Part shown: one piece after another, positions 24,617 through 35,180 of the stretch
Layout of the letters: every line of letters starts with the position of its first letter
Numbering within the stretch: position 1 is the stretch's first letter
Assembly: GCA_003415625.1 (NCBI GenBank)
Contig: PYIU01000008.1
Coordinates: 620,001 to 684,000 of the forward strand
Length of the DNA stretch: 64,000 nt
Direction: 5' to 3'
From: Aquanectria penicillioides
Taxonomy: Eukaryota > Ascomycota > Sordariomycetes > Hypocreales > Nectriaceae
Translations under genes and position numbers: made by a program
Notes under the pieces: model-generated
Told to the model about the DNA's origin: nothing
What the model saw: the letters and a program-made list of their open reading frames with translations, nothing else
The model's database searches: none

Positions 24617-25984
24617 ATGAACCCGTCAGGCGAAATGCATCCCCTCTTGCCGCCGGTTGGTCCTGGAGGCTGCCTGGCTCCTGGAGCACCCTGGAGCGAC
24701 CAGCCAGCCGGGGCCAACGCACCCGCGATAGAGGAGCTGTGGCAGGAGGCGCCCGAGAAGAAGGCAGAAAAGGACGACGGCGAAGAAGACGACAGAGTGT
24801 CATTCCCCTACACAAAGCTGCCTCCAGAGATCCAGGAACAGGTCGTGCGGCAGGCCGTATCGGACAGAATCATGTCTGTCTTCCCCGAGCGCGAGAACCG
24901 CTCCAACAACACCAACGTCCGGCGCATGATGCTCGCCGACGAGGAAATGTGCAACATGATTAGCCGGCTGCTCACCCTCAGGCTGGAGGATCACATCGTC
25001 CCGACGTACTGCGGCCTGATGGACCCGGAGCTGGGCGCCCTCAAGACGATGGCCATGGCGTTGCCCAGCGTCAACCCGACAGAGCTCTGGGATCCCGAGC
25101 GCATTGGGCTGGAGGAGCATGACCTCCCCGTCCGAAAGCTCATCACAATTGAGGGGAGAATTGAAAACCACCACCTGCACCGGTACGATTCCATCGAGCC
25201 CAACGATCCGGATGAGCAGGGTGGTTGGGATCAGCCGCTGGATGGACCGTTGCGGCTAAGCGGGCTTCCATACATCCAGGAAATCTCACTTGTATTTATG
25301 CAGGCTGGGGAGGACTGGACTGTTGACAGCTACCACGTGGAGGGACCCGGTTGCGTCGGGAAACCGGGCGAGTGCTGTCACTTTGAGGGCCAGACGGCGC
25401 TGCAGATGAAGACGGAGAGCGACCTAGAGCCTCCTCCCTACGAAGCCGGGGCCGGCACGGGCATCAGGTGGAAGAACGACTGCAAGGTCCAGCGGCCCAG
25501 AGTCTTGGGGAACCCTCGGCAGCGCCAGGGATGGGTCGACACGCAAGAGCAGCAGAACAAGACGCTCCCCAACATTGGGTTGCAGGGCTTCAGGTGGGAG
25601 AACGGAGCCAAGGGAGGCAAGTGGGCGGGATTCCGCTACTACGTCGACGAGAAGCGCACCGAGTTTAGTCCTCTGGCGTGGCACGAGGTCGAGAGGGTGA
25701 CGGTCGAGTGCCGGGGGCTCAAGGTCAGAAGCACATCCTACTTCCTGGAGCATTATGCCCAAATGGTCATTCACATCTGGGTCATCCGCAAAGGAGAGGC
25801 GCCTCCCGCACGGGAACCGCACCACGCCTGGATCGAGGTCCGGAAGCCCGAAGCGACGGACCCGGCGCACGTCAAGCAGATCTACGACCTCTGGAGAGTG
25901 GCCCGGCTGGAATTGTGGTACCGGCCTCCGCGATGCAGAACCGTCAGCGTGAAGACATCACCTTTTGAGATGGTCAGTGAATAG
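24617..25984 (+). CDS. Hypothetical protein, possible N-terminal 2EXR/F-box-like segment
   Basis: Intron-less frame of 455 residues that I cannot assign to a named family. The first 60 residues are Pro/Glu-rich and disordered. The segment VSFPYTKLPPEIQEQVV (about 61-77) resembles the F..LPPEI opening of 2EXR and F-box-like domains in fungi, but the match is short. The remainder is acidic and Trp/Tyr-rich with no signal peptide, transmembrane segment or catalytic motif that I can name. The long uninterrupted frame, an ATG start and protein-like composition support a real gene. It lies between wide non-coding stretches, so context adds little. It may be a lineage-restricted protein. Confidence 0.72.
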   Translation: MNPSGEMHPLLPPVGPGGCLAPGAPWSDQPAGANAPAIEELWQEAPEKKAEKDDGEEDDRVSFPYTKLPPEIQEQVVRQAVSDRIMSVFPERENRSNNTNVRRMMLADEEMCNMISRLLTLRLEDHIVPTYCGLMDPELGALKTMAMALPSVNPTELWDPERIGLEEHDLPVRKLITIEGRIENHHLHRYDSIEPNDPDEQGGWDQPLDGPLRLSGLPYIQEISLVFMQAGEDWTVDSYHVEGPGCVGKPGECCHFEGQTALQMKTESDLEPPPYEAGAGTGIRWKNDCKVQRPRVLGNPRQRQGWVDTQEQQNKTLPNIGLQGFRWENGAKGGKWAGFRYYVDEKRTEFSPLAWHEVERVTVECRGLKVRSTSYFLEHYAQMVIHIWVIRKGEAPPAREPHHAWIEVRKPEATDPAHVKQIYDLWRVARLELWYRPPRCRTVSVKTSPFEMVSE

Positions 25985-26663
25985 GTAAGTTACGGCCGTA
26001 ACGGTAGCAACGGGGCGGCGACCAGGAAAATATAAGTGGCGATCTGGAGGCGAAGCATTTTTAGATACGGGGTTGGGTGCTTATTCATATTATTTGTCAT
26101 GGGAGGAGGAGGAACGGGTCGCATGCAAGCGTGCTCGATGTAATCATAGCGCAGATCAATTGCCCATGAGATGAGATGGAGAGATGAGCTTCTGACAAAG
26201 TACTATGAGCATCCCGGCATCTTAGTTCTTACTACCCAGGACGACCCCAGCGTGATGACATGATGGAGGGGATGCCCTTGGCCTTAATTTGCAGCGCAGT
26301 CGCCGAGAGGTGACAGCGGCTAAAAAGAGACGCCGGGGAAGCTGGATGCGGCGGCATAATGGGTGCGACCCTGGAATTTCAACTATGCGTCGGGGACCAG
26401 ATCCCATGTTTCGCGTAAGCAGCCTGCTGGTTGAAGGATTCCGAAGGCGTAGCAGCGGGTCTTGCTCGACCCGAGGGGACGTGCTCCTCTTGGGGGGGGG
26501 GGATGACGATCTTTTCATTTGATCCATTTGATATACGTATGGGCGGTCTGGTAAGTGATGCTGCGCTCGTATTCCATCTAGCCTGGTCTGTATTTACCCC
26601 GCCCATCCCGGCAAGCCGAAGAGAGAGAGAGGGTAATAAAGGAAATGAAAAAAAAAAAGAAAG

Positions 26664-26695
26664 AAGATGATGAGGATGAGGATGAGGATGAGGAG
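26664..26695. repeat. GATGAG microsatellite
   Basis: Imperfect tandem GATGAG units in non-coding DNA, preceded by an A-rich run. Confidence 0.85.
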
Positions 26696-28412
26696 GCTGG
26701 GAATCAATCAAAGTGTGCACGCACGAATCGAGTCATCAGGCCAAGGCCGGCGTCTGGTGCGGCAATTGACGACCAACCGGCGACTTTCAATGGCAAACGC
26801 TCAAACACTCGAACACTCGAACACTCAAGACGAGGCGAGCCAAGCCAGAGCCTCAAACGAGTGGCGTTGGTTTTGGCCTCGATCAGCGACCAACCTTAAA
26901 AAATCTTAAAAAACAAGAAATCCAAGGGGGAAAGGGGAAAAGGCCTCATTGCCCACCCTTGCGCAGATGGAAAAAGACGGATCATTGCCGTTGGCCCAAT
27001 CCCGGGCTCGGGCTGTGTCGATCCAAACGCCGTTGTCAAACACGTCCTGGGAGTCACGGTCTGGAGAGGGCCAGACGGCGACGCTGGACCGCCTGCCCCG
27101 CAGTGAATCTCGTCGGGAGTGCTGGACCGGCGCTCAACGACTGGCTCACAAGCGCCCAGAGATCATCCCCCCTTTGCATATAGTAAGGCTGGCCACGGGC
27201 TGGGCTATCCAGGACTTTTCCTGGTGGACATGGGGGGGTAGGACAGAGGGTTTGTGCGCAGCGAGCAGAGAGACAAAGATCCAGTGAGAGGCTCGCATTG
27301 ACCCGAGCTGTCGTGCAACAGAAACACAGGCCGCCCCCCCCCTTTCTCCCCAATCAAGCCCATTTCGTCCCATCTCAAACCGCCTAGATGGCCAAAAGGG
27401 CACAAAGGAGGATCAGAAAGGGAAAGACCAGAGGGAGCGAAAAAGAAGAAGAAGAAAAAAAAAAAAAAAAAAGGAGCCGTGGTGCATATTCGCAAACCGG
27501 CCTATCATTGCCCGGCGAGGCGATGGCTTGCAGCTCTCGCTCTCTGTGTGAAACCTGATGGCCGTTCCTTCAATGGCAAACTCACCCCCTGTTTGGTTCT
27601 CTTGTTCGCTGCTCTCAAACACGCCTGCATCCTCCAAAGGACGCTGTTCGCACTTTGGCGTCCAGCTGCTGGTTCTTTGGCCCGTCGGGCCCCTCCACGC
27701 GCCGGGCGCTCTTAGCCATGTTTCTTCTTCTTCTTTCCTTTGCTGAGCTTTCGCCCTCGCCCCCCCTTAATGTTCCTCGGTCTTCGTTTGTTTTTCTGCT
27801 GCCGTCAGCTGCTCCCCTAGCTAGTCGCCGCCGGCAGATGCATCATGCTCGTTGGCCAGAGTGGTCCCCGACTCGATCAATGCTGCCCGGCCTCTACCGG
27901 CCTCACAGCTTATTAAATTTAGGCGTGCGGTGCAGTGCAGCACAGCCCGCCGCGGTGCCTGGGGGCCACAGGCGCGCGCCGTGAGACCACCACCACTCGC
28001 CAGCGCCATGTCAGCACTTGGGGCGGGCTTGGCTCCGTCTGTAGTTTATTCTTGTCTTGTTTTCCACCCGCCAAGGCCCAAGGTGCCGCTACAACCCTGT
28101 CCACTGCGCCCCCCCCCGGAGCCTGCTGCTCACTTGCTCCCCGCTACTGCCACTGCGCTGCGCTGCGCTGCTGTGGGGAAGAGCCGTGAATGGGCCATGT
28201 TCGCTGGCCGCCAGAACAAGAGAAGGATTGACACCTCCCCGAACCCGAGACAGGGGTTTGTTTTACTCGGCCCCAGTGAATCCCCCCCCTCCCCAAAGAA
28301 GCAGCGTCCGTTGCTGTTGTTTGGTGAACAGACGCCGCCGTTGTTCACTCATGGATGCGCCTTGTTCGCCGCTCACTCGCTCACTAAATCATCTTTTGGC
28401 GTGAGGCTTGGG

Positions 28413-28419
28413 TATATAT
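28413..28419 (+). promoter_or_regulatory. TATA box of the lactonase gene
   Basis: TATATAT lies in a GC-rich surround about 285 bases before the start codon and is followed by a CT-rich stretch typical of fungal start regions. This would give a leader of roughly 250 bases. Confidence 0.55.
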
Positions 28420-28699
28420 CGCGGCCGCCGCGACCCCGACCGTGTTTGACCTCCTCCCACAGCCTCACTCACATCAGATCCATATCCCCTCGCCCGCCTC
28501 TCTGCTTTCGCTTTTTAAAACCTTGATACCACCTCGCATATTCTCTTCAGTTTTGTTTTATTCCATTCGTCAACGTCTTCTGATCGTCACTCGTTGTTGA
28601 CTCACGTACATACACCATCCACACCTACACCCACAACTCACCTATTCAACTCTACTTACTATCCAACACAAGAAAAACCAACCAGAACCAATTGCAAAG

Positions 28700-29872
28700 A
28701 TGAAGTTCTCTATTGGCCTCACGGCCGCTCTCGCCGCCGCCGCCTCAGCCCTTCCCAGCATCCGCCGCGATGCAAAGGCTGCCGCCCGCGTCCTCATGGG
28801 CCACAACGGTAACATCTACATCGCCGACTACTTCCCCGAGTCCAAGAAGTTCACCTTCTCTCTCAACGAAACCTCCCGAGGTGACCCCTCGTGGATGGCC
28901 TTTGCTCCCCCCAACCGCCTCTACGCTGTCGATGAGTTCTCCGCCGAGATCAACTACTACGAGCTCGACCTGGAGAACAACAAGCTCGACCTAAAGGCCA
29001 GCCAGAACGGCAGCCTGGGCGTTGTCCACCTCGAGTTCAACAAGGACAAGACCCGCATGGTCGGATCCGCCTACGGAAACGGCACCGTCGACGTCTGGAA
29101 CATTGAGAACGGCGGCCTCAAGCTCGTCAAGACCATCAAGTCTGACGACCCTCTCGGCCCCAACACTGTCCGCCAGGCCGGTGCCCACCCTCACCAGGCC
29201 AACCTTGACCCCTCTGGACGCTTCTTCGCCGTCAACGACCTCGGCACCGACTCGATTCTCCTCATTGACTCCAACAACGACGAGTACGTCAAGCGCGGCT
29301 CTGTTCAGACCACTGCCGGCTGCGGTCCTCGCCACGGCGTCTGGTACCCTCAGGGCGCCGCCAAGGCCTCTCACTACATGGTCGTTTGCGAGATCACCAA
29401 CCAGGTCCTTGTCTACTCTGTTAAGTACACCGGAGACAACGTCGCCTTCAGCAAGATCCAGTCCCTGTCCTCCTACGGCGAGGCCTTCCCTGCCGCCAAC
29501 GCGACCTCGGCCGCCGCCGGCGAGCTCATCATCACCCCCAACAACCAGGACGTCTACGTCTCCAACCGTCTGTCCGGCAACACCACCGACTCCATCGCCC
29601 ACTTCAAGGTCGAGAAGTCCAAGTGCGGCAACGGCGCCGTCTCGCTCAAGTTCTCCGACACCGTCTCCTCCGGCGGTCTCCTCCCCCGCATGATCAGCCT
29701 CGACAAGAAGGCCGACGTCATCTTCTCTGCCAACCAGGACGGCACCTACGGTCTCGCCGCTCTCGACATTGTCAAGAACGGCGCCGTCCAGGAGACCCCC
29801 ATTGCCACCATCGACAACACCCTCTTTGGCGACAAGGGCTTCGGACCTCAGTTCGTCCTCCAGATTGCTTAA
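28700..29872 (+). CDS. Secreted seven-bladed beta-propeller lactonase family protein
   Basis: Secreted protein of 390 residues without introns. Residues 1-18 form a signal peptide ending at ASALP, followed by a dibasic site (RR, 22-23) that could be a propeptide cleavage point. The rest matches the 3-carboxymuconate cyclase/6-phosphogluconolactonase-like propeller family: repeated strand pairs, GAHPHQANLDPSGRFFAVND in the central blades, GCGPRHGVWYPQG, and a closing FGPQFVLQIA. Members hydrolyse or form lactones in sugar or aromatic catabolism; the substrate is not predictable. Codons are almost entirely C/G-ending, pointing to strong expression, and the gene has a clear TATA box. The antisense frame of 429 codons at 28991-30280 is a shadow of this bias. 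Confidence 0.93.
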   Translation: MKFSIGLTAALAAAASALPSIRRDAKAAARVLMGHNGNIYIADYFPESKKFTFSLNETSRGDPSWMAFAPPNRLYAVDEFSAEINYYELDLENNKLDLKASQNGSLGVVHLEFNKDKTRMVGSAYGNGTVDVWNIENGGLKLVKTIKSDDPLGPNTVRQAGAHPHQANLDPSGRFFAVNDLGTDSILLIDSNNDEYVKRGSVQTTAGCGPRHGVWYPQGAAKASHYMVVCEITNQVLVYSVKYTGDNVAFSKIQSLSSYGEAFPAANATSAAAGELIITPNNQDVYVSNRLSGNTTDSIAHFKVEKSKCGNGAVSLKFSDTVSSGGLLPRMISLDKKADVIFSANQDGTYGLAALDIVKNGAVQETPIATIDNTLFGDKGFGPQFVLQIA

Positions 29873-31497
29873 ATGCGAGCATTCGCCCGCGTGTATTTTT
29901 TTTTTGTGATTTCGGGTCATTGGCGTTTCAGGCATACCACACATTTGGCAATAGACTCTGTGGCCGATCTCCAAGATGGAATCGGCTTGGGTTAGATATA
30001 CTAGAGCAAGGTATAGTGTCCTAGTGTAAATAGATGATGGATAAAATGGTCTAGCTTTTAATACTGCCTGCCTTGTTTCTCGTGACGTGCTTTTATGGCT
30101 GATGTAAATTGATCTGATCACAGAATAGCTTGCCGACGGTTGTGGTAACCTGATCATTGTGGGGCTCCGATCTAAGTTGTCCGCCCTTGAGGTAGACGAA
30201 TTGGAGCTTTGACTATGAGAACTGTCAAACAGGGGAGCTGTGGTGGTTATGGGTTTATCCGTCCTGATCCTTACTCTCATTTGTCCGGTTATACGTAGAC
30301 TCAGTCCCTGGCCTGCGCTTATGCCTCAACCCCGCAACCCCGAGTTTGGGTCGACGGAGAACGCTTCACAGGAATGGGCACATGTTCCTCGCTCCGAGAG
30401 TTCTGGATGAATTCAACCACTCTGTCTTATCCACGACGCATTCTGAAACAAATGAGGAGGCGCTGAAGATGGTTTTGGGTGATTACAAGAGACGTACTTT
30501 GGTACGACGAGGCCTGAAGCTCAACATATATTCCAAAGACGGACACAAATACAAAAGCTGCCATGAGGACCACACCGGACATGGAGCTCGGACGATATCC
30601 AAAACGCTGGATGAGGAAACCGTTCCATCTTCAGATCATGCGATGCTGAAGCTTCGAGCTTCTCATGTTGCTCAGTGTCGGTGGAGTGCGTCTCTTTCAT
30701 GATGACAATGAATCCACAACAAATGCTCCTCTATATTATGCAGGTAGCTACAAGCAAAAGGTTGAGAGGAGTGCCATTGACCCAGTAAAAGGACTAGGAC
30801 TTGGCTTTGATCGTTTCTCCAAGTGTTTTCTACACCACGCTTACCAAGAAAAGACCACAACGTCGCGTGAGGTCCCCTTAAGCACTATTTCCGACCCCAT
30901 GGGGGTACATGTTGGTCTGCTGGGTTACACCCTTGTCGACAGCATAAGGACAGGTACCACCGTTATAATCCCGAGCCTAAAACTTCCGTGAGTGACGCAG
31001 CTTCCATTCTGTTGCAAGTGAGGGTTACGTACGTTCAAGTGGGAATTGTTACACCGGGATCAGCTTGTGCCTCTCGGGATTTTGGTGTGGGGGTGGAGGC
31101 CCATGGACTTCATCCAAGCTTCACTCCTCCCCCACGTTCATATTCCGAGAGCTAAGCCGAGGTCGGCATTTGCTATCGTCATATTGGCCGGTGCAATTTG
31201 ACTGGGAGAATGAGCCTGCAAGCTAGCATTGGACCTGAGCTGCCATCATTGATCATGTCATCTCATGCTTCATATGCGGGGCTGGGCGGGGTTGGCATTG
31301 TCTGCTTACCTCTCAGCTGCGCAGCTTGTCGAGAGATCGTCAACGGGTGCCCCGGATTCGTGTCAGTTTCGAGTCCACTATCTGATATTCAAAGCACTTT
31401 CAAGTCCGTTGATTAATTGCGAGGTCGACGACTTGGTGTATACTCCCTTTGTCTCTTCAGATATTTTTATCTCTGATTGCATTGAGAAGACGCCAAC
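29873..31497. other. Intergenic region before the GH36 gene
   Basis: The lactonase 3' UTR is at the left. Two short overlapping frames at about 30380-30991 have no domain; the longer one opens only with a non-ATG codon. They were not called. Just before 31497 lies the presumed GH36 promoter. Confidence 0.55.
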
Positions 31498-33636
31498 ATG
31501 GGTGACAACTCTCCCTTCATTCAATGGAAAACTGAGGCCTTTACCATCGGATTTATCAAGAATGAAAACGGGGTCATCTGTCTACAAAGTATAACTCCTT
31601 GTGGTTCCAACAAGCAGGAATCAGCCTCCTCATTCTTCAAGTCGTCCGAGCTTCCGTTGGTTAGCATCAGACTAGCTGGGGAGGGCAACACTCACGTCAA
31701 GACCGCCAAAGCACTAATTGGAGGTTTCTCAACTGCAAGACTAAAATACGATAGTCACGATATTAAAAAGGATGGAGATACGGAAACGCTTGAGATCCAC
31801 AGCCGAGACGAAGTCACCAAAATATTGGTAACTGTCAGCCTCGTCATCTGCGGAAGCGTACCTGTTATCAGGTCATTTGCAGTTGTCACAAACAAGTCCA
31901 CTGACTCGGACGTTGTTGTCACTCAACTCTCATCGCTGACCATTGGCGGACTTACCACGGGTTCGAAGCGATGGTTTGACGACTACACCGTTCTGACTGC
32001 AACCAATTCATGGTTTCGGGAGGCTCAATGGCGCGAACATACCCTTCCCGAGCTTGGCATCGATGATAATGGCATTTGGGACCTTCCAGATGCCCATGCC
32101 GGCTCACAGGCCACTTTTAGCCTTCAAAATCGTGGGTCATTTTCCACAGGTTCATTCTTGCCAATGGGCCTATTGAAAACTAAGGACGATAGCGATACCT
32201 GGCTTTGGCAAGTTGAAAGTAGTGGGTCGTGGAGATGGGAGATAGGAGACTACAAAGATAGTATTTACCTGGCTGCTGGTGGCCCAACAGGTGTGGATCA
32301 CGATTGGAAACAAGTGTTGCACCCGGGTGACAGTTTCGTAACAGTGCCAGTTGCCCTCACTCGTGTCAAGGGTGGTCTAGAGAAGGCATTTATTGCCTTG
32401 ACAGATTACAGGAGGCGGATCAGAAGGCCGCATGAAGACAACGACAAGTTGCCTATAGTTTTCAACGACTACATGAACTGTTTGATGGGCGATCCGGATG
32501 AGAAGAAGATTGAAGCACTTCTTGACCCCGTTGCTCAGTCTGGAGCGGAGTTCTTCGTCATCGACTGTGGATGGTATGCTGATGATGGCAACTGGTGGGA
32601 TGATGTTGGGCTGTGGGAGCCGTCTACTAAGCGCTTCCCATCTGGCTTCAAAACTCTCCTGGATAAAATCAGAAGCAAAGGCCTTATCCCCGGAGTCTGG
32701 GTTGAGCCGGAAGTTGTTGGGGTCCGCAGCGTCGTGGCTCAGCGCCTGCCAAAGGAAGCATTCTTCCAGGAGTGCGGCCAACGAATCATCGAGAAGGGCA
32801 GGTTTCAGCTCGACTATCGCCATCCCGAGGTAATTTCTTCAATGGACAGAGTCATCCACAACCTAGTAGTAAACTATGGCGTGGGTTTCTTCAAGTTTGA
32901 CTACAACATTGAAGTGCTACAGGGCACAGACGTGAATGGGGATTCCCCCGGAGTAGCGCATTTGGAGCATCAACGAGCGTACCTCACATGGGTCCGGTCG
33001 TTGCTTGACAAATATCCGGGACTCGTTATAGAGAGCTGCTCCAGCGGCGCCCAGCGTCTCGAATATGCGATGCTGTCAATACACTCTATTCAGTCGACCA
33101 GCGACCAACAAGATCCGGCCCTGTACGCAGCTATTGCCGCATCGGCTCCGACAGCTGTCACGCCGGAGCAGAGCGGGACCTGGGCTTACCCGCAACCGGA
33201 ATGGAGCGATGAGGTCAACGCCTTAACCGTCGTCAACAGCCTCCTTGGCCGGGTTTACCTGAGTGGCCGTTTGGACAACCTCAGTCCGAGTCAGCTCGAT
33301 CTCGTCGTGCAAGGAATGAACGTCTACAAGAAAATTCGGAATGACCTAAAGGAATCCCACGCCACCTGGCCATTGGGCTTGCCTCAATGGCACGACGATT
33401 GGGTTTCTCTTGGTTTGGCCACGAAAGAAAATGGCATCTTCCTCGCGGTTTGGAGAAGGGGCGGCGATACCGAAAAAACCATTCCATTGGGATTGCTACG
33501 GGATCGCCCCGAGACAAAGGCGACGCTACTGTATCCAAAGGGCTTTCAGACTAAGGCAGGGTGGAATGGATCCCAGGGCGTTTTGTGCTTGACCCTTCCG
33601 GACAAAGTGTGTGCTCGACTTTTCCATATTGGCTGA
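31498..33636 (+). CDS. GH36 alpha-galactosidase, intracellular type
   Basis: Glycoside hydrolase of 712 residues in one exon, expected to release terminal alpha-1,6-galactose from melibiose, raffinose-type sugars or galactomannan fragments. An N-terminal beta-sandwich (about 1-290) is followed by a TIM barrel: PIVFNDYMNCLMGDP, then DCGWYADDGNWWDDVGLW. The nucleophile is Asp468 in FFKFDYN, and the acid/base is Asp536 in STSDQQD. WVEPE and ESCSSGAQR are further family motifs. No signal peptide is visible, so it probably acts inside the cell on imported oligosaccharides. Codon use is much less biased than in the lactonase next door. The start is the first ATG giving the usual N-terminal strand. 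A bacterial-like origin is possible but not shown. The product call is firm. Confidence 0.95.
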   Translation: MGDNSPFIQWKTEAFTIGFIKNENGVICLQSITPCGSNKQESASSFFKSSELPLVSIRLAGEGNTHVKTAKALIGGFSTARLKYDSHDIKKDGDTETLEIHSRDEVTKILVTVSLVICGSVPVIRSFAVVTNKSTDSDVVVTQLSSLTIGGLTTGSKRWFDDYTVLTATNSWFREAQWREHTLPELGIDDNGIWDLPDAHAGSQATFSLQNRGSFSTGSFLPMGLLKTKDDSDTWLWQVESSGSWRWEIGDYKDSIYLAAGGPTGVDHDWKQVLHPGDSFVTVPVALTRVKGGLEKAFIALTDYRRRIRRPHEDNDKLPIVFNDYMNCLMGDPDEKKIEALLDPVAQSGAEFFVIDCGWYADDGNWWDDVGLWEPSTKRFPSGFKTLLDKIRSKGLIPGVWVEPEVVGVRSVVAQRLPKEAFFQECGQRIIEKGRFQLDYRHPEVISSMDRVIHNLVVNYGVGFFKFDYNIEVLQGTDVNGDSPGVAHLEHQRAYLTWVRSLLDKYPGLVIESCSSGAQRLEYAMLSIHSIQSTSDQQDPALYAAIAASAPTAVTPEQSGTWAYPQPEWSDEVNALTVVNSLLGRVYLSGRLDNLSPSQLDLVVQGMNVYKKIRNDLKESHATWPLGLPQWHDDWVSLGLATKENGIFLAVWRRGGDTEKTIPLGLLRDRPETKATLLYPKGFQTKAGWNGSQGVLCLTLPDKVCARLFHIG

Positions 33637-34966
33637 GGACGGGAGGGCAACGCCATCTGAGCTATACTTGCTAGTAACAATATGCATCGAATTTCCATCA
33701 TGAGGTCTGATAGTACTCTGGTCGTAACTACAATATGCTATCGAGTTGCTATATGATGTAAGAAACGAGAGAGATGGCCTAGAAATGATTCCGGACGGTT
33801 AATGTAGAATCCCGGGATCTCCTGGTTCTCTGAGCTTCAAGTCCAGGTAGCATCGGCGAATTTGCCCAATTGTCGGACTAGCGTCTCGTGCTATTAGTGA
33901 TCAAGGTGGAAGGAAATGGAGTTATGGGCTAGTGACTTGTCGAAAAAGATATGCAACGAACTCGAAGCTGATGACGAACCATCCCATTCCCCACATTGGC
34001 CACTGCACGTTTGTCCTCATGATGCCCTCTACGGGGTTGTAGTGGCGACCCAATCGTTGACAAGCTTCTCATGCTACAGTGAAATTAGAGTGTTGTCTAT
34101 CAGAGACACGCAGAAGCCCCATGGGGATTGCATCAATCTCGGAGAATGGGTAACGGTTCCCGTGTGGTTGGCACGCAGCTCTACCTTGACAATGAAGGTG
34201 TAGCCTCGGGGTTTCATTGTGGGGAGCAGAGCTGGGCGGTGCCTCCGAGGCTCTGCAGTCTAGTTTGTAGGTTCAGCGGCCCTGTGTGTAGAACGCCGTG
34301 AACGTCAGAGGCAAGCCACAGGCAGCTTGATTGCTGAGACGTCATCTCTAGATGGCAAAGTAGAAAAGTCTCTGGGTTGTCAGAAGACGAACGTTAATCC
34401 CCGTCTCTGACTCGTTCCTCCCGGCCGCTGCTGGGCGGCCAACGCCACTCGAACTCGCCACGTACCCAGCACGACGGATTTAGAATCACGGTGGCTGCTC
34501 TGATGGGGAAAAAGCTTCCTCTCAATCTTGAACTGTGGGGTTAATTGGGCACCCCGAGTGCTAAGACCAACTCTCTCGTAAAAGATCGGAGGAGGAATGC
34601 GCTGAGAACCTTGACATTAACTAACTCGCGGGGCGGGATCGCAATGGCCAATCGAGGCATTTCTGTTTTGAGATTGGCTGAGAAGACACCGATTGAATTC
34701 GACAAAGGAAAAGAAGGAATCACTGGTCCAATTGAGTGCGGGCATCGTGGCTGCGGGTATTGTGTGTGGTTGCCGAGAACGGCCATCTGACGTATTTCCA
34801 TTGCCGTAGGTGAGCTGTCGACGCGCGTTGATGTGACGAACGAGGTCTTGCGATTTGGTAGTGCGATGCCTGGTATCACAGGTAATTTGCGTCCAACGAA
34901 ATTTCCCTGCTGTGCTTATGTGCCCGGTCGTAGGATCAATAGTGTATTTTGCGATGTAAAATAACA

Positions 34967-34997
<31 letters not shown>

Positions 34998-35180
34998 GCT
35001 TCCACCAATACATCTCACTTGGCACCGACTTGACCATTGACCCAAAGTGGTTGAGTATTCAACTATAAACAAAGAAGCGCCTGTATTCTTTCAGTAGTCC
35101 GTACGTAGTGCCGTGATCCCTAGTTGCCCATCCCTGTCTTTTCGACCTGTCGCTCGCATATCCAACCATATCCCCTGTCA
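33637..35180. other. Convergent intergenic region with a GAT microsatellite
   Basis: No coding region was supported between the GH36 stop and the 3' end of the minus-strand kinase-like gene. A (GAT)n tract lies at 34972-34997. Confidence 0.6.
34972..34997. repeat. (GAT)n microsatellite
   Basis: About nine perfect GAT trinucleotides in non-coding DNA. Confidence 0.95.

Larger units (their letters stand above)
25985..28699. other. Intergenic region and promoter of the lactonase gene
   Basis: No gene was supported. A GAGGAT microsatellite lies at 26664-26695, and a purine-rich tract ending in about 18 A lies at 27424-27472. The last few hundred bases form a pyrimidine-rich promoter with a TATA box at 28413-28419. 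The 224-codon frame at 27852-28526 is compositionally driven. Confidence 0.6.

Noticed and set aside
27852..28526. 224-codon plus-strand frame
   Set aside because: Promoter region of the lactonase with Pro/Arg/Ser-rich random-like translation and no domain.
28991..30280. 429-codon minus-strand frame
   Set aside because: Antisense to the lactonase; Val/Gly/Glu/Asp-rich composition is the mirror of biased codons on the other strand.
30346..30991. Two overlapping frames (118 and 108 codons) that might be a small gene
   Set aside because: The longer one opens with TTG, no splice joins them convincingly and no motif is visible.
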